Below are positions 24,937-28,905 of a stretch of DNA of 28,905 bases, in pieces; the stretch's first letter is position 1, and every line of letters starts with the position of its first letter. The position numbers were made by a program, and so were the translations under genes. Under the pieces are notes generated by a model. The model had not been told where the DNA came from and ran no database searches. It saw only the letters and a program-made list of their open reading frames with translations. This stretch comes from G963674685 sp964591275 (GTDB lineage: Bacteria > Lernaellota > Lernaellaia > JACKCT01), in the NCBI GenBank assembly GCA_964591275.1, contig CAZQAE010000062.1, positions 1 to 28,905 on the forward strand. The letters are read 5' to 3'.

Positions 24937-25530
24937 TTGAAGCCCATTTCATCGATAATTTTTATTTTGGCGCTTGCAGTCCTTTTTGTCGCCTGCGGTG
25001 AGAAAAAGGAGGACGAAGAAGACTGCCCAGCCTTTTTGAGTTTTCAACTCTACCCGGAAACAGGCGGCCCGGACACGCATTTCGAGTTGATTGTCATACT
25101 CAAGGGAAAATCGGTCAACCAGGATATCGAACTCATCCGCGCCGATCTCTACATGTCTAGCGGCGAAGCGACGGGCAAAGCCTACGATCTCGTGCGCAGC
25201 GACATTGACGCCTTCCGTTATCTGCGACAGTTCAACGGCATCGACATTTGCAAATCCGACGAACCGTACTGCAACCTCTTTTTCCGCATCATTGCAACGC
25301 ATGAGGACGGCTGCATCAAAGGTTTTGACACGGACATGATTCAGATCGACAACGAACTCGAAACGCCGGATGACGATCTCAACGACGATGTGAATGACGA
25401 CGCCGACGATGATGTCAACGACGATATGAATGATGACGCCGACGATGATGTCAATGACGATGTGAATGACGACGTCGACGATGATGTCAATGACGATGTC
25501 AATGACGACACCAGCGACGACGTCCACTAA
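24937..25530 (+). CDS. Small lipoprotein with C-terminal Asp-repeat tail
   Basis: The chosen start is TTG 24937, with GGAGG (24927-24931) 5 nt upstream. A longer frame from 24871 adds 22 residues that would spoil the signal peptide. The protein has 197 residues: signal peptide, lipobox VLFVAC (Cys20), an acidic start of the mature protein (GEKKEDEED), a small beta-rich domain with four cysteines (residues about 28-140) and a tail of about 52 residues made of four-residue units [N/D]-D-D-[V/A/M/L/T]. In the three large lipoproteins the same repeat links the lipid anchor to the enzyme; here it ends the protein. Function unknown. The prenyltransferase gene follows after 30 bp, so the two are probably co-transcribed. 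Confidence 0.75.
   Translation: MKPISSIIFILALAVLFVACGEKKEDEEDCPAFLSFQLYPETGGPDTHFELIVILKGKSVNQDIELIRADLYMSSGEATGKAYDLVRSDIDAFRYLRQFNGIDICKSDEPYCNLFFRIIATHEDGCIKGFDTDMIQIDNELETPDDDLNDDVNDDADDDVNDDMNDDADDDVNDDVNDDVDDDVNDDVNDDTSDDVH
25370..25527 (+). repeat. 12-bp-period repeat encoding the Asp tail
   Basis: Units of about 12 bp of the form AAYGACGATGTS are repeated about 13 times. Each unit encodes one [N/D]DD[V/A/M] tetrapeptide, so gain or loss of a unit keeps the frame. Confidence 0.8.
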
Positions 25531-25560
25531 ACTTTCGGCCCATCTATTTGGCGGTGGAAT

Positions 25561-26451
25561 TTGCACCTAAACGCCTACCTGAAAAAGCAAAGAACAGTCA
25601 TCGACGCCGAGTTGGAAAAATATCTGGACTTGCGCAGCGATTTATTTGGTACTTTGGTCGATTCAATGCGCTACAGCCTCTTCGCCGGGGGCAAACGCAT
25701 TAGGCCGATCCTGGCGCTGGCCGCCTGTGAAGCCGTCGGCGGCGAAATCAAGAAGGTTCTTCCCGTCGCCTGTGCGCTGGAGATCATGCATACCTTTACT
25801 TTGATTCACGACGACCTTCCGTGCATGGATAACGACGACATGCGCCGGGGACGCCCGACCAACCATAAGGTTTTCGGCGAGGCGCAGACGTTGCTGGCGG
25901 GCTGCTCTCTTTTGGCCATTACATTTGAAATCATTTCCGGGCAATGCGTCAGCGGCGACATCAACGCGGAGCACGCTATTACTCTCACCCATATATTGAG
26001 TCGAGCCGTGGGTTGGGAAGGCGTCATGGGCGGACAGAGCCTTGACATGATCTACGAAGGGGAACCCAGCGACATTGAGCATGTAAAAGCCGTGTGCCAC
26101 CATAAGACGGCTACTTTGATTACAGCTTCCCTGGCTTGCGGCGCGGTGGCGGGCGGAGCATCCGAAACGCAGGTCGAAGCCCTGACACATTTTGGCCATT
26201 CCATCGGCCTGGCGTTCCAGGTGGCCGACGATATCCTGGATGTTGAAGGCGAGGCGCACAAGCTTGGAAAAAGCACAGGCACCGACGCCAGAGCGGGCAA
26301 GGTCACCTTCCCGGCGCTGATGGGACTGGCCAAAGCCAAGTCCCTGGCCCAAAAACTCCTCGGTGAATCCTTATCCGCCTTGGATGAATTTGACTCGCGG
26401 GCCGATCCATTGCGGAAAATCGCCCACTATATTGTTACGCGAGACCGCTGA
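25561..26451 (+). CDS. ispA: Polyprenyl synthetase, farnesyl/geranyl diphosphate synthase type
   Basis: This 296-residue cytoplasmic enzyme makes C10-C20 prenyl diphosphates by adding isopentenyl diphosphate to an allylic diphosphate. Diagnostic motifs: GGKRIRP (43-49), the first Asp-rich motif DDLPCMDNDDMRRGRPTNH (84-102), GGQSLDM (157-163), HKTATLI (181-187) and the second Asp-rich motif FQVADDILD (219-227). The loop of two extra residues in the first Asp motif (DDxxxxD) is the bacterial IspA form. The TTG start (25561) has only a weak ribosome-binding site (GGTGGAA), and translational coupling to the upstream lipoprotein gene, 30 bp away, may compensate. Product length cannot be decided by eye. 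Confidence 0.92.
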   Translation: MHLNAYLKKQRTVIDAELEKYLDLRSDLFGTLVDSMRYSLFAGGKRIRPILALAACEAVGGEIKKVLPVACALEIMHTFTLIHDDLPCMDNDDMRRGRPTNHKVFGEAQTLLAGCSLLAITFEIISGQCVSGDINAEHAITLTHILSRAVGWEGVMGGQSLDMIYEGEPSDIEHVKAVCHHKTATLITASLACGAVAGGASETQVEALTHFGHSIGLAFQVADDILDVEGEAHKLGKSTGTDARAGKVTFPALMGLAKAKSLAQKLLGESLSALDEFDSRADPLRKIAHYIVTRDR

Positions 26452-26486
26452 AACTGATTGCTAACTAATGGAAAACAATAAAGAGT

Positions 26487-26516
26487 TTGCATTCATCTTG
26501 AAAACCGGGGTATAAG
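26487..26516 (+). promoter_or_regulatory. Sigma70-type promoter upstream of the 26545 gene
   Basis: TTGCAT (26487-26492), 18-bp spacer, TATAAG (26511-26516). Transcription would begin near 26523, with GAGGGGG shortly before the ATG at 26545. It could drive this gene and the ABC exporter genes that follow. Confidence 0.55.
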
Positions 26517-26544
26517 CAAAGTGTAACTTCACGAGGGGGATGAA

Positions 26545-27108
26545 ATGACGGACGGCAAACTCGAATTAGTGGATAAATTCCACATTCGAAAAAAGGGTTT
26601 TACATTTATTAGTACGGGGTTTTACGTTTACGATGACGATGACAAGCCCCTTCTCTACGTGGATATTCCCGATTTCAAGCTCGTGAAACAAGTGCATTTT
26701 TACGTTGATGAAAGCAAAACAGCCCGACTGTTTTGGGTAAAGCAGGACAAGGTGCTTTTCGCGACAACCGCCGAGTACACGCTCTACATTGAGGGGGGGC
26801 AGGCGATTGCGAAATACAGGGCTGAATTGCTGGAAAATATACTGCTGCGAAACGTGAAAATCCTTACGCCTGGCGGCGACCAGATGTGCAGCTTGGTGGA
26901 AAAACCCAAAATGGGAAGACTGCTGGCGGAATTGGGAGGGGCTGAGTTTTCCTTCGTTGACGGCGAAGAAATCCTCGGGCTATTTCATTCAACAACGCCC
27001 AAAGGTAACAAGTACGCCCTGATGGACCTAAAGCTCGAGTTGGACCGAAAGCTTGATGTGCGCATCGCCCTGGGTGCCGTATTGATCCTTTATGGTCGAT
27101 TGATCTAG
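26545..27108 (+). CDS. Small soluble protein, possibly LURP-one/scramblase-like (tubby) fold
   Basis: This is a 187-residue protein without signal peptide. It alternates beta-strand-like segments (FTFISTGFYVYDDDDKPLLYVD, then HFYVDESKTARLFWVKQDKV, then AEYTLYIEGGQAIAKYR) and ends in a single hydrophobic helix (RIALGAVLILYGRL). The alternation of strands, with a central 'f.v.d..' pattern and a closing hydrophobic helix, resembles LURP-one-related or phospholipid-scramblase-like beta-barrels, but I found no decisive motif. GAGGGGGA gives the start. The FetAB-type exporter genes follow closely on the same strand, which hints at a shared metal- or membrane-stress role. Confidence 0.6.
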   Translation: MTDGKLELVDKFHIRKKGFTFISTGFYVYDDDDKPLLYVDIPDFKLVKQVHFYVDESKTARLFWVKQDKVLFATTAEYTLYIEGGQAIAKYRAELLENILLRNVKILTPGGDQMCSLVEKPKMGRLLAELGGAEFSFVDGEEILGLFHSTTPKGNKYALMDLKLELDRKLDVRIALGAVLILYGRLI

Positions 27109-27161
27109 AATTATACACAAGAAATATTGCCGCGCCTGTGCTGCCGATCCTAAGGAAATCC

Positions 27162-27917
27162 GTGTTTTCAAGTCATCGGGCGAAACCCTTTCGCATCAAC
27201 AATGTTTATCGCTTTAAACCGCTGCATGATGGCCGAGTTGTCGAAGTGTTGCGCGGTATCCACTTCGGCATTGAAGCAGGGGAGTACGTCGGCGTAATCG
27301 GCGCCAGCGGCTCGGGCAAGTCAACTTTGCTCAGGCTGCTCAACCGTCTGGAGGATCCGGACAAGGGAACGATTCACTACGGCGATGATGATATGGCCGA
27401 ACTTCCCGTCATTGAAATGCGCCACAGAATCGGCCTGGTCATGCAAAAGCCGGTCGTTTTCCCCGGAAGCGTCATCGACAATGTCCTCATGCACGACCTC
27501 ATCGCCGGTCGGAAAGGCGACGAGAATTGGGGCTGCAAGTGGCTTGAATTCGTCCGGCTGCCAAGGGACCTGATGTGCCGTGACGCGGCGGCGCTCTCCG
27601 TCGGGCAGCAAGCCCGCGTTCAACTGGCGCGCACGCTGAGTCTTGAACCTGAAGTCCTGTTGCTGGATGAATGCACGGCCAATCTTGACGAGAAAAACGC
27701 TGGGGAGATTCTGAGCGATCTTGAGGGATTATTCCAAAGTGAAAACCGTACCATCATTCATGTTTCTCACCAGCAGACCAAGCTTCGGCGATGTCGCCGC
27801 CTTATCTATATTGAAGACGGCTTGATCGCCGCCTCTGGAACCCCGACGGCCATTCTGGACGATCCCGGCAACCCGGCGCGCAAGGTTCTGGCAACGCAGA
27901 GCCCGAGCAGCTCATGA
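27162..27917 (+). CDS. fetA: ABC exporter ATPase, FetA (YbbL)-like
   Basis: From GTG 27162 (AAGGA 5 nt upstream; another GTG at 27138 lacks a clear site) the protein has 251 residues. Walker A is GASGSGKST (47-55), the signature is LSVGQQ (145-150), Walker B is VLLLDEC (165-171, with catalytic Glu170), the D-loop is NLDE and the H-loop is HVSHQ (His203). The Walker B extension is DECTANLD rather than the usual DEPTSALD. The ATPase partners the membrane protein encoded next, with which it overlaps by 4 bp (ATGA). In E. coli FetAB exports iron and protects against oxidative stress. The plant relative STAR1/ALS3 is linked to aluminium tolerance. Substrate here unproven. Confidence 0.85.
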   Translation: MFSSHRAKPFRINNVYRFKPLHDGRVVEVLRGIHFGIEAGEYVGVIGASGSGKSTLLRLLNRLEDPDKGTIHYGDDDMAELPVIEMRHRIGLVMQKPVVFPGSVIDNVLMHDLIAGRKGDENWGCKWLEFVRLPRDLMCRDAAALSVGQQARVQLARTLSLEPEVLLLDECTANLDEKNAGEILSDLEGLFQSENRTIIHVSHQQTKLRRCRRLIYIEDGLIAASGTPTAILDDPGNPARKVLATQSPSSS

Positions 27918-28699
27918 CTGTCTATGAGATCAGCATTCTTGATTTGCTTGTCTGCGCGGTGGCGATGGCCATCCCGTATTTCATCAGCCGATTTTTGAAG
28001 CTGGGTCTTGAGCGAGACCTGCTCGTGGGGTCGATTCGAGTTTTCGTGCAGCTTTTGGCGGTCGGCTACATCCTGGACAAGATATTCGCGGTCAATCACG
28101 CGGCGCCGGTTTTCGGCATTCTCCTTGTGATGACGGCCAACGCCGGATTCAATGCCGCCAAACGAGCCGAGATCGCCCATGCGCGCACTATTCTTATGGC
28201 GACCGGCGTCATCGGCGTGACGACTCTGGCTGTGTGCGCCTTCGTGTTTTACGCCGTTATCGGGATCGAACCCTATTTCAATCCTCGTTACGTGATACCC
28301 ATGATGGGAATGGGTCTAAACGGGGCCATGAACGCCGTCGCGATCGGCGCCAGGGCTTTGGACATCGGAGTTCGAGACAATCGCGAACGAATCGAGGCGG
28401 CCCTTTGCGTCGGCGCCACCTCGCAGCAAGCGGTGGCGCCCATCGTTCGCGACTCCCTTAGGCAGGCGCTGATTCCCGCCATAAACGGTCTGATGACTGC
28501 GGGAATCGTACAGCTTCCCGGATTTATGACGGGGCAAATCACCGGAGGTGTGGACCCTCAAATCGCGGTGCGTTACCAAGTGGTCATTTTTTATATGCTG
28601 ACGGGAATCGTCGCCCTGTCGTCAATCACGGCCATTTTGCTGCTGGTCAGGCGGTACTTTACGTCGGATCACCAACTCAGGGAGTTTGCGGCGAACTAG
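27914..28699 (+). CDS. fetB: ABC exporter membrane subunit, FetB (YbbM/UPF0014)-like
   Basis: This is a 261-residue integral membrane protein with about seven hydrophobic helices. Typical features: IRVFVQLLAVGYILDKIF near residue 41, VIPMMGMGLNGAMNAVAIGA in the middle, EAALCVGATSQQAV and RQALIPAINGLMTAGIVQLPGFMTGQITGG. This is the strongly conserved UPF0014/FetB pattern. Its start codon overlaps the stop of the ATPase gene, so the two are translationally coupled. With FetA it should form an exporter of iron or another metal. Confidence 0.92.
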   Translation: MTVYEISILDLLVCAVAMAIPYFISRFLKLGLERDLLVGSIRVFVQLLAVGYILDKIFAVNHAAPVFGILLVMTANAGFNAAKRAEIAHARTILMATGVIGVTTLAVCAFVFYAVIGIEPYFNPRYVIPMMGMGLNGAMNAVAIGARALDIGVRDNRERIEAALCVGATSQQAVAPIVRDSLRQALIPAINGLMTAGIVQLPGFMTGQITGGVDPQIAVRYQVVIFYMLTGIVALSSITAILLLVRRYFTSDHQLREFAAN

Positions 28700-28799
28700 A
28701 TAATATTGTTAAAATGTCTCAATCATTACTTTTTCAGGTGGCGGGTAACATCTTGAAATTACTGATTTATTTGGCCAGGGTTTAGGGTCTGGGGCGGAT
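28700..28799. other. Short intergenic stretch before the final repeat
   Basis: No gene, promoter or terminator that I can support; no hairpin with a T-run follows fetB. Confidence 0.5.
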
Positions 28800-28905
28800 G
28801 AAGTATGAGGTAGCAAGTAGGAAGTATGAAGTAGGGGTGAAGAGTTGTCGACATCGTGCTTTCGCTTATTCATCGCTTCGCATTCCGCATTCCGCATTCC
28901 GCATT
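28800..28905. repeat. Composite heptamer repeat element, copy 2 (continues past window)
   Basis: Five GARGTAT-type units (28800-28834), a GGG link, the 37-nt core (28838-28874), then GCTTCGC and three ATTCCGC units up to the window edge. Same order and orientation as the copy at 16653-16769. Confidence 0.85.

Noticed and set aside
26632..26646. DDDDK-like acidic motif in the 26545 gene
   Set aside because: A short acidic turn between strands; not comparable with the long Asp repeats and not a signal on its own.

Overview
The window looks like chromosomal DNA from an uncultured Gram-negative bacterium. Six proteins have or had lipoprotein-type signal peptides. Three of these carry a long Asp-rich linker right after the lipobox cysteine, a fourth carries the same repeat as a C-terminal tail, and another exported-type protein has a related acidic stretch. 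My impression is that such (x-D-D-D)n linkers occur in metagenome-derived deltaproteobacteria-like or candidate-phylum lineages. That placement is inference, and no rRNA or other taxonomic marker is present.

Layout. 1-899: edge of an ISKra4-like insertion sequence (minus strand) with a small accessory ORF and a decayed transposase. 1228-4558: monocarboxylate-type MFS transporter and acetyl-CoA synthetase (acs), closed by a strong terminator. 4643-8300: a debris zone with a transposase scrap, an exported Thr/Ser- and Asp-rich protein lacking its N-terminus, an AT-rich lipoprotein gene with a frameshift in its signal peptide, the severed 5' end of a secreted protease-like gene and a REP-associated transposase fragment. 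8348-16566 (all minus strand): three Asp-linker lipoproteins (alpha/beta-hydrolase-like, purple-acid-phosphatase-like, ceramidase-like), a DUF1624/HGSNAT-like membrane protein and a membrane Ser/Thr kinase. 16866-19247: a divergent S-adenosylmethionine synthetase homologue and a Cys/Met-metabolism PLP enzyme in a two-gene operon with a clear sigma70-type promoter. 19499-22882: a divergent pair of exported proteins of unknown function. 23058-24713: an FHA-domain protein. 24937-26451: an Asp-tailed lipoprotein and a farnesyl-diphosphate-synthase-type prenyltransferase (ispA). 26545-28699: a small protein of uncertain fold, then a FetAB-type ABC exporter.

Non-coding structure. A composite repeat is present at 16653-16769 and 28800-28905. 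It consists of GARGTAT-type heptamers, a 37-nt core (35/37 identical) and ATTCCGY heptamers. Partial GARGTAT arrays lie just after the stop codon at 19247 and before 23058. A cluster of four hairpins fills 19309-19467.

Most promising leads: the SAM synthetase homologue, in which five residues matching the E. coli active site are replaced (H14Q, E42D, E55Q, D118N, K165T) while most of the phosphate-binding lysines are kept; the four-residue-period Asp repeats attached to unrelated exported enzymes; and the composite heptamer element. No CRISPR array, tRNA or rRNA was recognised.
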